Shown: one piece after another, positions 1 through 8,486 of the stretch
Numbering within the stretch: position 1 is the stretch's first letter
Layout: each line of letters starts with the position of its first letter
Assembly (NCBI RefSeq): GCF_900105115.1
Contig: NZ_FNRV01000001.1
Span: 2,104,001-2,168,000, forward strand
DNA length: 64,000 nucleotides
Direction of reading: 5' to 3'
DNA from: Pseudomonas mohnii
GTDB lineage: Bacteria > Pseudomonadota > Gammaproteobacteria > Pseudomonadales > Pseudomonadaceae
The notes under the pieces: generated by a model
Seen by the model: only the letters and a program-made list of their open reading frames with translations
Told to the model about the DNA's origin: nothing
Database searches by the model: none
Translations under genes and position numbers: made by a program

Positions 1-175
1 CCATGCCGGACAATGGCTGCGCCACGATGAACGCCGTCATCAGCGCCCAGGCCGGTTGCTCCAGCCCCCAGCGCAGGGCCAGCCACAGTGCCAGGCCTCC
101 GCCGATCAGGGTCTTGATCGCGAATTGCACGGCACGCAGGTCAGGCGCCAATAAAGCCTGGAAAGTGATGGGCAC
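1..175 (-). CDS. FUSC-family (fusaric acid resistance/AaeB-like) inner-membrane efflux protein, N-terminal fragment
   Basis: Partial gene running off the left edge; only the first 58 codons are present. The reading starts at a GTG (175-173) preceded by an AAGAG ribosome-binding site, with an in-frame stop 9 codons upstream. The peptide begins MPITFQALLAPDLRAVQF and continues with a hydrophobic segment (about residues 20-35) and the sequence PAWALMTAFIVAQPLSGM, typical of the N-terminus of FUSC/AaeB aromatic-acid efflux subunits. Family known: proton-driven export of aromatic carboxylates. The substrate cannot be told from the fragment. Confidence 0.72.
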   Translation of the reverse strand, partial: MPITFQALLAPDLRAVQFAIKTLIGGGLALWLALRWGLEQPAWALMTAFIVAQPLSGM

Positions 176-330
176 GAAAGGGACTCTTGGAAAGACGATT
201 TAACGATAGACGGCTTCAGTGAAAACTTGAGAAACAAATTATTAGCTAGCTATCGATGTCCCGTCCAGCGCTAATTCACAGGCACAAAAAAACGCCAGAC
301 TGGCTGGCGTTTTTGACAGCAAACGTACGC

Positions 331-798
331 TTACGAGCGTGCGCGTGCCTGGTTACGCAGGACTTTCACTTGATCGTGATTGCGTTGCACGCCGTGGTAC
401 TGACGCTCAACGAGGTCGCGAATGCCTACCAGGTTATGCTTGTTGATTTTTTCCATGGCGTCTCGGTATGCCTTCAGCGCATGGTCTTCGCCACGCTCGG
501 CTTCATTGAGCACCGCTTCTTCGTCCTTGCCGGTGAACATCGACTTCACATCAACCCAGCGACGGTGCAAGTCACCACTGACACTGGTGGAGGTTTCCGG
601 ATCGCCGCCCATGGAACGAACCGCACTTTGCAGTTCAGAAGCCGCCGTGGCGCACTCTGCGGAACGTTGCACGAACAGGGTTTTGAGTTCAGGGTGTTTG
701 ATGTCTTCAGCGCAAGTCTTGAACCCTTCCTGACCGTCCTTGCTGGTTTCAATCAGGTCGTTGAGTACAGAAATCGCTTCTTTATTCATGTCAGTCAT
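331..798 (-). CDS. PA2169-type ferritin-like four-helix-bundle protein (DUF2383)
   Basis: 155 residues with no signal peptide. It is rich in helix-forming residues and has spaced Glu/His pairs, as in the PA2169 family (DUF2383), a ferritin-like fold. It opens MTDMNKEAISVLNDLIETSK and ends in a basic tail (NQARARS). ATG at 798 follows a GGAATTGA stretch. It stands alone, with no operon partner. Function in the family is not settled; stress and biofilm-linked expression has been reported for PA2169-like proteins. I see no complete di-iron motif that would prove metal binding. Confidence 0.82.
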   Translation of the reverse strand: MTDMNKEAISVLNDLIETSKDGQEGFKTCAEDIKHPELKTLFVQRSAECATAASELQSAVRSMGGDPETSTSVSGDLHRRWVDVKSMFTGKDEEAVLNEAERGEDHALKAYRDAMEKINKHNLVGIRDLVERQYHGVQRNHDQVKVLRNQARARS

Positions 799-1002
799 TT
801 TTCAATTCCTTGCGGGTGGATGAAAGTTGCAATAGGTGTTGCACCTCGCATGCCAGCTTTCTATCGACCAATTACTCCTTGTATTTCAAGTAGTTATGAA
901 TATCGGTTAAATCTGTATCCGTTTCTTTTGCATGATCTGTCATTTGGCCTGCATGCAGAATGCCTGTATTTTCCAGACTGATTGAATCCAGGCGATTGAT
1001 TG

Positions 1003-1239
1003 ATGAACCCTGAAAAGCTCGAACTGCTGATAACTCGCCAGATGCCCTTCGGCAAATACAAGGGCCGAATCATTGCCGACCTGCCCGGCCCCTACCTGAA
1101 CTGGTTTGCCCGGGAAGGATTTCCCCACGGCGAGCTGGGCGGTCTGCTGGCCCTGATGCAGGAAATAGATCACAACGGTTTGTCTGAATTGCTCGAACCC
1201 TTGCGTGCCAAACACGGCAAACCCGCGCCACGCCACTGA
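1003..1239 (+). CDS. DUF3820 family small protein
   Basis: 78 residues from ATG 1003 (a TTG codon immediately before is the alternative start). The core MPFGKYKGRIIADLPGPYL followed by WFAREGFPHGELGGLLALM matches the DUF3820 family, which is named in some databases as a putative quorum-sensing-regulated virulence factor. It lies 23 bases upstream of the aminotransferase gene on the same strand, so the two are probably co-transcribed. Its biochemical role is unknown. Confidence 0.82.
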   Translation: MNPEKLELLITRQMPFGKYKGRIIADLPGPYLNWFAREGFPHGELGGLLALMQEIDHNGLSELLEPLRAKHGKPAPRH

Positions 1240-1262
1240 AATGTCCACTCATCGAGTTGCCC

Positions 1263-2444
1263 ATGCCCGATAACACCCGCCGCGCCCGTGATGAATCCTT
1301 CTGGCGGACGTTTGCCGACCGCTACGATGTCCAGCCCGGCCCGATCAACCTGGAAAACGGTTACTTCGGACGCATGTCGCGCACGGTGGTCGAGGAGTAT
1401 CAGCGCAACATCGAACTGATCAACCGCAGTAACTCGGTCTATGTACGCCAGCGCTTCGAGGCGAGCGACGGCCTGAAGATCCGTGCGCGGGTGGCCGGAC
1501 TGATTGATGTGCCCGCCGACGCGGTGGCGCTTACACGCAACGCCTCGGACGGCTTGCAGTCACTGATCCGCAACTACAACCGCTTGCAGCCGGGCGACCA
1601 GGTGCTGGTATGTGATCTGGAATACGACACGGTCAAGAGCGCCATGCGCTGGCTGGCCCGTCACCGTGGCGTCGAAGTGATCGAGATCGAACACCGGCAT
1701 CCCGCCAGTTTCGACAGTTTGCTGACCACCTATCGCGAAGCTTTCGTGAGTTATCCACGGCTCAAGCTGATGGCCCTGACCCATGTCACCCATCGCACCG
1801 GCCTGGTGATGCCGGTCAAGGCGATTGCCGCCGCAGCCAGGGAACACGGGGTCGACGTAATCCTCGACGGCGCCCATGCATTGGGCCAGTTGGCGTTCGA
1901 TCTCGAGGAGCTGGGCATCGCCTTCGCGGCCTATAACCTGCACAAATGGATCGGTGCGCCACTGACCCTGGGCTTCCTCTACATTGCCCCTGAACGCCTG
2001 AGCGACATCGACCCGGACATGGGCGAGATGCATTTCCCGATAACCGACATTCGCGCCCGTACGCCCTACAGCACCCCGAACATCCCGGCGTTGCTGACCT
2101 TGCCGCTGGTGCTGGAGGAGCATGGGGCCATGGGCGGCGCCGCCGCCAAGGGTGCACGGCTCAACTACCTGCGCAACCTGTGGGTTCGAGCGGCGCGTGA
2201 GCTGTCGGGCATTGAAGTGCTGACACCGGATGACCCAAGACTCTGTTGCGGCATCGCCTCGATGCGTTTCACCGCACACAACGATCAGCAGTCGATGGTC
2301 GAGCGGCTGCTCAACGACTACAACCTGTTCACCGTGGTGCGCAGCGGTGCGGCCTGCGGTCCCTGCATTCGCATTACGCCGGGACTGACCACCACCGCTG
2401 CCGACATGGCACAACTGATCACGGCGCTGACCGAACTGAGTTGA
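1263..2444 (+). CDS. Class-V aminotransferase-fold PLP enzyme (isopenicillin-N-epimerase / cysteine-desulfurase-like)
   Basis: 393 residues from ATG 1263. The fold-type-I PLP signature is clear: LDGAHALGQL around residue 201 carries the Asp that contacts the cofactor nitrogen, and NLHKWIGAPL places the Schiff-base lysine at about Lys228. The N-terminus (LENGYFGRMSR) is typical of the isopenicillin N epimerase-like branch. The true substrate is unknown. The tail contains CCG and CGPC cysteine clusters, but no cysteine-desulfurase active-site loop could be assigned. It is convergent with the next gene, one base between the stop codons. Confidence 0.85.
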   Translation: MPDNTRRARDESFWRTFADRYDVQPGPINLENGYFGRMSRTVVEEYQRNIELINRSNSVYVRQRFEASDGLKIRARVAGLIDVPADAVALTRNASDGLQSLIRNYNRLQPGDQVLVCDLEYDTVKSAMRWLARHRGVEVIEIEHRHPASFDSLLTTYREAFVSYPRLKLMALTHVTHRTGLVMPVKAIAAAAREHGVDVILDGAHALGQLAFDLEELGIAFAAYNLHKWIGAPLTLGFLYIAPERLSDIDPDMGEMHFPITDIRARTPYSTPNIPALLTLPLVLEEHGAMGGAAAKGARLNYLRNLWVRAARELSGIEVLTPDDPRLCCGIASMRFTAHNDQQSMVERLLNDYNLFTVVRSGAACGPCIRITPGLTTTAADMAQLITALTELS

Positions 2445-2445
2445 C

Positions 2446-3162
2446 TCACACCGTGTACTTGTCGAAGTCCTCGGGCTTGATCTGGGATGACACTGCAAAG
2501 GTGTCGATGCCGATGGTCATCTGCCCGAAAAAGCCGTCTTCATTCGAGTCTCGAGCGAGGGTGTGAACGTTCAAGGTCGAGGCTTCGCCGCCCATGCTCT
2601 GGTAGAAAAAGTCTTGATCGTTACTCAATGCAGGGATGGCGCGACCGCTGTACTCCCGGGCATTGAGCACCGAGCGCGCGGCGACCTCGGGAAAGTACAA
2701 CTGACCCACCCAGGCGACGTGTCGCTCCTGCAGATAGTTGTTACCGCTGGTGATGCGAACGGCGACGTGGATGTGCAAGGCACGCCCGGCATAAAACCCC
2801 GGACAGATCGTGGTGAACCGGGCGATGCCTTTCTTGTCGGTGAATTGCCCGCCGCGCAGATAAGTGTCGTCGTCGGTTCGCGGGACCGAGCCGATGTCTC
2901 CGGCATCGACTTCCACATCCGGATTGACCTTGCTCCAACCGGAGTATGCCCCGCGCGCATTGCAGTGCCAGATATCCACCAGCGCATCGGGAACGGGCTG
3001 GCCGGTCATGGCATCCACTATGGCCAGCCGCAACACCAACGGGATGCCGTCGGCGCCTTCGCTGATATTGCGTCTGATCAGTTTCGGATTGCGGAAATAG
3101 GGACCGGCTATCTGTTCCGGTGAAAGCAGGTAAACGGGTGTTGCTGAGGTGTTGTCGTCCAT
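2446..3162 (-). CDS. Intradiol ring-cleavage dioxygenase-like protein
   Basis: 238 residues from ATG 3162, chosen because GGAAGAGAG precedes it; the frame stays open further upstream without a good ribosome-binding site. The non-heme Fe(III) ligand set of intradiol dioxygenases is present: Tyr73 in NARGAYSGW, and Tyr124, His130 and His132 in PGFYAGRALHIHV. These enzymes open catechol-type rings between the two hydroxyls. No lactonising enzyme, muconate cycloisomerase or LysR regulator is adjacent, so it is an orphan of unknown substrate. The short N-terminus lacks the helical dimerisation region of classical catechol 1,2-dioxygenases. Confidence 0.85.
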   Translation of the reverse strand: MDDNTSATPVYLLSPEQIAGPYFRNPKLIRRNISEGADGIPLVLRLAIVDAMTGQPVPDALVDIWHCNARGAYSGWSKVNPDVEVDAGDIGSVPRTDDDTYLRGGQFTDKKGIARFTTICPGFYAGRALHIHVAVRITSGNNYLQERHVAWVGQLYFPEVAARSVLNAREYSGRAIPALSNDQDFFYQSMGGEASTLNVHTLARDSNEDGFFGQMTIGIDTFAVSSQIKPEDFDKYTV

Positions 3163-3242
3163 GACGTTCTCTCTTCCATAAGAAGAACGCAGGCTAGCAC
3201 TGGCCAAAACGCGTCACGCGGTAACTATGTATCGCATGATGT

Positions 3243-3277
3243 CCCTGTGGGAGCGAACGGGCTCGCTCCCGCCTGCT
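3243..3277. repeat. REP element (single inverted unit)
   Basis: Contains GGGAGCGAACGGGCTCGCTCCC, a member of the GAGCGAGC-type REP family found many times in this window. It sits between the dioxygenase start and the eda terminator. Confidence 0.75.
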
Positions 3278-3288
3278 TTTTTGCGGGC

Positions 3289-3316
3289 AAAAAAAGGTGC
3301 GCCGACCAAGCGCACC
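3289..3316 (-). terminator. Rho-independent terminator of the zwf-pgl-eda operon
   Basis: Read on the minus strand: GGTGCG, nine-base loop, CGCACC, then seven T. It lies 43 bases past the eda stop codon. Confidence 0.75.
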
Positions 3317-3358
3317 GAAAAGCCGTAGAACACACAACGAGGTGTCAGGTGAAGCGGA

Positions 3359-4024
3359 TCAGTCCAGCAGCGCCAAAGCTTCGGCGGTGCACTCCTGAAT
3401 GCGGGCCCAGTCGCCGTTCTTGATCCACTCCGGATCAAGCATCCAGCTACCGCCCACGCACATGACGTTTTTCAGCGCCATGTAGCTTTTGATGTTGGCC
3501 GGGCCGACACCGCCGGTCGGGCAGAATTTCACTTCGCCGAACGGGCCGCCCAGGGCCTTGATGGCCGCGACGCCGCCGCTGACTTCCGCCGGAAACAGCT
3601 TGAAGCGGCGATAGCCCAGACCGTAGCCCTCCATGATGCCCGACGCATTGCTGATACCCGGCAACAGCGGGATCGGGCTGGCGACGCTGGCTTCCAGCAG
3701 GTCACGGGTAATGCCCGGCGTCACGATGAACTGCGAACCGGCAGCTTCCGCAGCCGCCAGCATGTGGCGGTCGAGCACGGTGCCGGCACCGGTCACCAGT
3801 TCCGGACGCTGCTCACGCAGGATCTGAATGGCCTTGAGGCCGAACTGCGAACGCAAAGTCACTTCCAGCGCGGTCAGACCGCCAGCGGCGAGCGCATCGG
3901 CCAGCGGCAGGACGTCCTGCTCGCGAGCGATGGTGATGACCGGCAGAATCCGCGCCCTGGCGCAGAGGTCGTCGATCAGGGCAACTTTGTCCGCCATGGA
4001 AACGGTCGGGGATGGGTTTTTCAT
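3359..4024 (-). CDS. eda: 2-keto-3-deoxy-6-phosphogluconate (KDPG) aldolase
   Basis: 221 residues from ATG 4024, preceded by AAGGA; an in-frame ATG 27 bases upstream is less well placed. It cleaves KDPG to pyruvate and glyceraldehyde 3-phosphate, the last step of the Entner-Doudoroff pathway. The Schiff-base lysine is Lys142 in RRFKLFPAEVSGG, the catalytic glutamate Glu54 in ALEVTLR, and the phosphate-binding part is FCPTGGV. It is third in the zwf-pgl-eda operon, 17 bases after pgl, as in other pseudomonads, and should share the HexR-controlled zwf promoter. Confidence 0.97.
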   Translation of the reverse strand: MKNPSPTVSMADKVALIDDLCARARILPVITIAREQDVLPLADALAAGGLTALEVTLRSQFGLKAIQILREQRPELVTGAGTVLDRHMLAAAEAAGSQFIVTPGITRDLLEASVASPIPLLPGISNASGIMEGYGLGYRRFKLFPAEVSGGVAAIKALGGPFGEVKFCPTGGVGPANIKSYMALKNVMCVGGSWMLDPEWIKNGDWARIQECTAEALALLD

Positions 4025-4041
4025 AGCGGCTGTTCCTTGGC

Positions 4042-4755
4042 TCATGGGCACCAGTAAATCTCTAACGTGGGTTGCAAAAATGCGCGAATCGGCAATTCGG
4101 CGACATCGTCGCCGGCCAAAGCGGTGTTCAGGGTGGTCAGCTTGGACTGACCGGAAATCGACAGCACTTTATGTTTGGCCGAAGCCAGCAGCGCACGACT
4201 CATGGTCAGGCGCTGATGCGGCACGGTCGGCGCCAGCATCGGGTAGCAACGACGCGTGCCATCGGCTTTCAAGGCGTCGGCGAGGTTCGGGCTATTGGGG
4301 AACAGGGATGCGGTGTGACCGTCGTCGCCCATGCCCAGCACCAGCACGTCGATTGCCGGCAATTCAGCCAGCAAACGGTCCGCTTGGTCGGCCGCCTGTT
4401 CCAAGTTGGCGGTGGCGCTGTACAGACTCAGGAACTGCGCCTTGGCCGCCGGGCCTTGCAGCAGATACTTCTTCAGCAAGCCGGCATTGCTGTCGGCGTG
4501 CTCAACCGGGACCCAACGCTCATCAGCCAGGCTGACCACCACGTTCGACCAGTCCAGTGGCTGCTTGGCCAGGTGCTGAAAAAATGCCACCGGGCTGCGA
4601 CCACCGGACACCACCAGCGTTGCGGTGCCCTGGGTGTCGATCGCCTCGCGCAATTGTTGGGCCACGCCCAGCGCCAGGCCTTCGGCCAATTGCACCGGGT
4701 TCTTGAACTCACGGGCGCTGACGCCCTGAGGCAGTTTCAAATCAGATATCGCCAT
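4042..4755 (-). CDS. pgl: 6-phosphogluconolactonase
   Basis: 237 residues, NagB/DevB fold. It hydrolyses 6-phosphogluconolactone to 6-phosphogluconate. Visible family motifs are [18 protein letters not shown] and [15 protein letters not shown], the last carrying the conserved [13 protein letters not shown] signature. The start overlaps the end of zwf by 14 bases, which points to translational coupling in the zwf-pgl-eda operon. Length is normal for the family. Confidence 0.97.
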   Translation of the reverse strand: MAISDLKLPQGVSAREFKNPVQLAEGLALGVAQQLREAIDTQGTATLVVSGGRSPVAFFQHLAKQPLDWSNVVVSLADERWVPVEHADSNAGLLKKYLLQGPAAKAQFLSLYSATANLEQAADQADRLLAELPAIDVLVLGMGDDGHTASLFPNSPNLADALKADGTRRCYPMLAPTVPHQRLTMSRALLASAKHKVLSISGQSKLTTLNTALAGDDVAELPIRAFLQPTLEIYWCP

Positions 4756-6211
4756 ACCACGACCTCCCGTCCCGCGTGATCAGAGCAATGGAGCTCATCG
4801 GCCCCCAGGACCCGGCCGCGTACGGCTTGGGCGCATCACCGGATTTTTTCCATCCGGCGATCAACTGGTCACACCACTTCCACGCGGCTTCGATTTCATC
4901 TTTACGGACAAACAGGTTCTGATTGCCGCGCATCACTTCCAGCAACAACCGCTCGTAGGCATCGGGAATCCGTGCACTGCGCCAGGTGTCGGAAAAATTC
5001 AGCTGCAACGGACCGCTGCGCAACTGCATGCCCTTGTCCAGGCCTTGTTCTTTGGTCATCACACGCAAGGAAATGCCTTCGTCCGGTTGCAGGCGGATAA
5101 TCAGCTTGTTGCTGATTTGCAGGCGCTGCTCGGGAGCGAAGATGTAATGCGACGGTTCCTTGAAGTGGATGACAATCTGCGAGAGCTTCTGCGGCATGCG
5201 CTTGCCGGTACGCAGATAGAACGGCACGCCGGCCCAGCGCCAATTGCGGATATCAGCACGCAAGGCGACGAAGGTTTCGGTGTCGCTCTGGGTGTTGGAA
5301 TTTGGCTCTTCCAGGTAACCCGGTACCGGTTTGCCTTCGCTGTAGCCGGCGATGTATTGGCCGCGCACCACTTGAGTGGTCAGGCCTTCCGGACTGATCG
5401 GCGCCAGCGCCTTGAGGACTTTGACTTTCTCGTCACGGATGCTGTCGGCGGACAGGTCGGCCGGCGGGTCCATGGCGATCAGGCAGAGCAGTTGCAGCAG
5501 GTGATTCTGGATCATGTCCCGCAGCTGACCGGCCTTGTCGAAGTAACCCCAGCGGCCTTCGATCCCGACCTTCTCGGCCACGGTGATTTCCACGTGGGAG
5601 ATGTAGTTCTGGTTCCACTGGGTTTCGAACAGGCTGTTGGCGAAACGCAGGGCGATCAGGTTCTGGACGGTTTCCTTGCCCAGGTAGTGGTCGATGCGAT
5701 ACGTGCGGTTTTCCGGGAAGAACTGCGCCACGGCATCGTTGACCTTGCGCGAGGATTCCAGGTCCGAACCGATAGGTTTTTCCAGCACCACGCGGGTGTT
5801 TTCCGCCAGGCCGACCTTTGCCAGGTTTTCGCAGATCGCGCCATACACCGCTGCCGGCGTGGCGAAATAGGCAATGACCCGCTGCGCGCTGCCGGCCATT
5901 TCAGCCAGGGCCACATAGTCGTCGGCGTTGAGGAAATCGACGTGCAGGTAGCTCAGGCGCGCCAGGAAGCGTTCGACCACGGCTTCGTCCAGCTCTTTGG
6001 CACCGACGTAGCGGCGCAGTTCGGCGCTGATGAACGCCAGATGCTGCTGTTCATCGCCCGGCTCACGGGCCAGCGCGATGATCCGCGTGTCCTCGTGCAG
6101 GAGGCCCGCACCGTCGAGCTGATAAAGGGCAGGAAACAGCTTGCGCAAGGCCAGGTCGCCAAGGGCGCCGAACAAGGCGAAGGTGCACGGTTCAACCGTA
6201 ATCGAAGGCAT
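4742..6211 (-). CDS. zwf: Glucose-6-phosphate 1-dehydrogenase
   Basis: 489 residues, full length. It oxidises glucose 6-phosphate to 6-phosphogluconolactone with NADP+ and is the entry to the Entner-Doudoroff pathway. The dinucleotide motif [10 protein letters not shown] is at residues 15-24 and the active-site motif RIDHYLGKE at 172-180. It is first in the zwf-pgl-eda operon and divergent from hexR. The leader carries a HexR-type box and, 6 bases from the ATG, the A-rich AAGAACAA that resembles an Hfq/Crc target. Confidence 0.98.
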   Translation of the reverse strand: MPSITVEPCTFALFGALGDLALRKLFPALYQLDGAGLLHEDTRIIALAREPGDEQQHLAFISAELRRYVGAKELDEAVVERFLARLSYLHVDFLNADDYVALAEMAGSAQRVIAYFATPAAVYGAICENLAKVGLAENTRVVLEKPIGSDLESSRKVNDAVAQFFPENRTYRIDHYLGKETVQNLIALRFANSLFETQWNQNYISHVEITVAEKVGIEGRWGYFDKAGQLRDMIQNHLLQLLCLIAMDPPADLSADSIRDEKVKVLKALAPISPEGLTTQVVRGQYIAGYSEGKPVPGYLEEPNSNTQSDTETFVALRADIRNWRWAGVPFYLRTGKRMPQKLSQIVIHFKEPSHYIFAPEQRLQISNKLIIRLQPDEGISLRVMTKEQGLDKGMQLRSGPLQLNFSDTWRSARIPDAYERLLLEVMRGNQNLFVRKDEIEAAWKWCDQLIAGWKKSGDAPKPYAAGSWGPMSSIALITRDGRSWYGDI

Positions 6212-6216
6212 GATGT

Positions 6217-6224
6217 TTGTTCTT
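6217..6224 (-). promoter_or_regulatory. AAnAAnAA (Hfq/Crc catabolite activity) motif before zwf
   Basis: The minus-strand mRNA reads AAGAACAA six bases before the zwf ATG. It matches the AAnAAnAA motif known to be bound by Hfq/Crc in pseudomonads. A single 8-mer is weak alone, but the position is right and five sister sites occur in this glucose island. Confidence 0.5.
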
Positions 6225-6276
6225 TTATCAAGTTAAGCTACAAATACCTTTTTTCAAGGCATCACTCAAGGGAAAA

Positions 6277-6292
6277 TGTAGTAATAACCACA
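6277..6292. promoter_or_regulatory. HexR-type operator between zwf and hexR
   Basis: TGTAGTAATAACCACA is a near-palindrome inside a longer inverted repeat, GAAAATGT ... ACATTTTC with a 13-base spacer. It lies 65 bases upstream of zwf and 139 upstream of hexR. Published HexR consensuses are TTGT-N7/8-ACAA (P. putida) and TGTAATTAAATTACA (other gammaproteobacteria). This site fits the second better than the first. The assignment rests on position and symmetry. Confidence 0.6.
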
Positions 6293-6430
6293 ACATTTTC
6301 GCAAAATACAGATTCCGAGTGGTGGTCGGTCAGAGCCATCAGTAGGATAGGCCACCGTTATGGGCCACACCAAAGGCCCTTTTTGCATTAGCCGCGCGCT
6401 TATCGGCGTCGGTGAATCAAGGAAACTCAT

Positions 6431-7300
6431 ATGGACCGCGTGCGAAATTTACTGGAACAGATCCAGAATCGCCTTGAAGAGCTCAACAAGGCCGAACGCA
6501 AAGTCGCCGAGGTGATCCTGCTCAACCCACAGCAGGCCACTCGCTTCAGCATCGCCGCCCTCGCCCAGGCCGCTTCGGTCAGCGAACCGACGGTCAACCG
6601 TTTCTGCCGTTCATTCGGCGTCAGCGGCTACCCCGAGCTCAAGCTGCAACTGGCCCAAAGCCTGGCCAGCGGCGCGGCGTACGTCAGCCGAGCGGTGGAG
6701 GCCGACGACAATCCGGAAGCCTATACCCAGAAAATTTTCGGCAGCGCCATCGCCTCCCTCGACAGCGCTTGCCAGGCCCTCGATCCGAACCTGATCAGCC
6801 GCGCCGTCGACCTGCTGATCCAGGCCCGGCAGATCCACTTCTTCGGCCTCGGCGCCTCGGCCCCCGTGGCCCTGGATGCGCAGCACAAATTCTTCCGTTT
6901 CAACCTGGCCGTGACCGCCCATGCCGACGTGCTGATGCAGCGCATGATTGCTTCGGTGGCGCACACCGGCGAGTTGTTCGTGATCATTTCCTACACGGGG
7001 CGCACCCGCGAACTGGTGGAAGTGGCGCGCATCGCCCGGGAAAACGGCGCGTCGGTGCTGGGCTTGACCGCCGAGAACTCGCCGCTGGCCAAGGCCAGTA
7101 CCTTGAGCCTGAATATTCCGCTGCCGGAAGACACCGACATCTACATGCCGATGACTTCGCGGATCATTCAGCTCACCGTGCTGGACGTGCTCGCCACCGG
7201 CATGACCTTGCGCCGTGGCGTGGATTTCCAGCCGCATCTGCGCAAGATCAAAGAGAGCCTGAATGCCAGCCGGTATCCGGTGGGCGACGAGTTCAATTGA
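6431..7300 (+). CDS. hexR: HexR, RpiR-family transcriptional repressor of Entner-Doudoroff genes
   Basis: 289 residues. The N-terminal RpiR helix-turn-helix spans about residues 40-63 ([20 protein letters not shown]) and a SIS sugar-phosphate-binding domain covers roughly 123-260 ([24 protein letters not shown]). In Pseudomonas HexR represses zwf, edd and gap and is released by KDPG. Divergence from zwf and the boxes at 6277 and between edd and gap fit this role. ATG 6431 follows AAGGAAACTCAT. Confidence 0.97.
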   Translation: MDRVRNLLEQIQNRLEELNKAERKVAEVILLNPQQATRFSIAALAQAASVSEPTVNRFCRSFGVSGYPELKLQLAQSLASGAAYVSRAVEADDNPEAYTQKIFGSAIASLDSACQALDPNLISRAVDLLIQARQIHFFGLGASAPVALDAQHKFFRFNLAVTAHADVLMQRMIASVAHTGELFVIISYTGRTRELVEVARIARENGASVLGLTAENSPLAKASTLSLNIPLPEDTDIYMPMTSRIIQLTVLDVLATGMTLRRGVDFQPHLRKIKESLNASRYPVGDEFN

Positions 7301-7326
7301 TCCAGCATTTGCGCTGACAGATCCGG

Positions 7327-7425
7327 CCCCATCGCTGGCAAGCCAGCTCCCACAGTGTCCGCGCCGAACCTAAAACTCGCGAACGCCAATGAAACCTGTG
7401 GGAGCTGGCTTGCCAGCGGTGGGGC
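7327..7425. repeat. REPIN between convergent hexR and the mutarotase gene
   Basis: Two REP units in inverted orientation: TGGCAAGCCAGCTCCCACAG on the left and its complement CTGTGGGAGCTGGCTTGCCA on the right, about 40 bases apart. It may double as a convergent transcription barrier. Confidence 0.8.
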
Positions 7426-7444
7426 CAGCAGCAACAGCACACAT

Positions 7445-8299
7445 CTAAGCCCCCACCCGCGCCTGCAGACTCAAATGCGCGCGCTCCCCCGGTTTCAGGC
7501 ACAGGCTGTCAGTGCCGCCGCTTGCGGCTTCTACGCAAACGAACTCGGATATCTCGTTCCAGCTCACCCCCAGCAACGGCCGTGAGCCCGGATGCCAGAC
7601 AACCGTGTCGGCCGTGTCGCCGGTATCGATGCACAACGCTCGTTGCCAGGCATGGTCGTTGAGCTGCAGTTCGCCGTCATGCTGGAATACCCGCTGACAA
7701 CCGCCATCGACGCGCAACTCGCCTTCCTGCTGGCAAACCTGACGGTTCAACTGGTCGTAACCTTGCGCGCCTTCGAGCCCAGACAGCGCTACCTCACCGA
7801 CATCACCAATACGCCAGTAAGCGTGCAAAGCCTGACTCAACTGGCACGGCATGTCGTCCTGATGCTCGGTACTCAGGCGCAGATCCATGCATTCGCCCAA
7901 GTGCGCATGCAGATCCACTTTCCAGTCACACAGTTCCAGCTGCCAGTGCAAACGCACACCGTCATCATCACTGCTGCTGTCGATCAACTTCCAGTCGATC
8001 AGCCGCGCCCAGCCATGGGACGGCCAGGCATTTTCACTGGGATGACGGCCATACCACGGCCAGCACACTGGCACGCCACCACGGATGGCACCGACTTGCG
8101 GCCACTTCGCCGCACACCAAAGCCACGGCTTCTGCCCCTTGGGCTGAAAGTGCAGCAATTGCGCGCCCTGGCGACTGAACACCGCCTGACACAACGGGTG
8201 ATCGATCACCAACACGTCGCGCTTCTGATAGCGCTCCCATGCAAACACCGGTCGTTCGCGCAAGGATTTGAAGAAGCGTTGTAGCGGATGCTCAAGCAT
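7445..8299 (-). CDS. D-hexose-6-phosphate mutarotase (YeaD-like aldose 1-epimerase)
   Basis: 284 residues, aldose-epimerase beta-sandwich family. It interconverts alpha and beta anomers of hexose 6-phosphates. Family features are GVPVCWPWYGRHP near residue 95, LSTEHQD, LSQALHAYWRIGDV with a likely catalytic His, and the near-terminal WNEISEFVCVEAAS region. It follows oprB on the minus strand in the glucose-uptake cluster, which fits a role in readying glucose 6-phosphate for Zwf. No dedicated promoter is evident, and the oprB terminator lies upstream. Confidence 0.92.
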   Translation of the reverse strand: MLEHPLQRFFKSLRERPVFAWERYQKRDVLVIDHPLCQAVFSRQGAQLLHFQPKGQKPWLWCAAKWPQVGAIRGGVPVCWPWYGRHPSENAWPSHGWARLIDWKLIDSSSDDDGVRLHWQLELCDWKVDLHAHLGECMDLRLSTEHQDDMPCQLSQALHAYWRIGDVGEVALSGLEGAQGYDQLNRQVCQQEGELRVDGGCQRVFQHDGELQLNDHAWQRALCIDTGDTADTVVWHPGSRPLLGVSWNEISEFVCVEAASGGTDSLCLKPGERAHLSLQARVGA

Positions 8300-8363
8300 G
8301 GGCCACGGTCCTGAAAAACATGGGTGAACTCATCTATTCAAATAGCTTGTTTGCGCTTTTTTT

Positions 8364-8412
8364 GTGGCGAGGGAGCTCGCCCCCTCGCCACAGCAAGCCC
8401 CTCGCCACAGGG
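8364..8412. repeat. GTGGCGAGGGGG-type palindromic repeat
   Basis: GTGGCGAGGGAGCTCGCC followed by its inverted partner CCTCGCCAC, plus a further partial copy CCTCGCCACAGGG. It is a second REP-like class distinct from the GAGCGAGC family. Confidence 0.65.
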
Positions 8413-8418
8413 CCGCAC

Positions 8419-8448
8419 AAAAAAAAGCGGACAGCCATGGCTGCCCGC
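8419..8448 (-). terminator. Rho-independent terminator of oprB
   Basis: Minus-strand hairpin GCGGGCAGCC ATGGCTGTCCGC followed by eight T, 39 bases after the oprB stop codon. Confidence 0.8.
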
Positions 8449-8486
8449 AAAAATGCGCACATAGAGAGGAGCTTATCGCAACCGCG

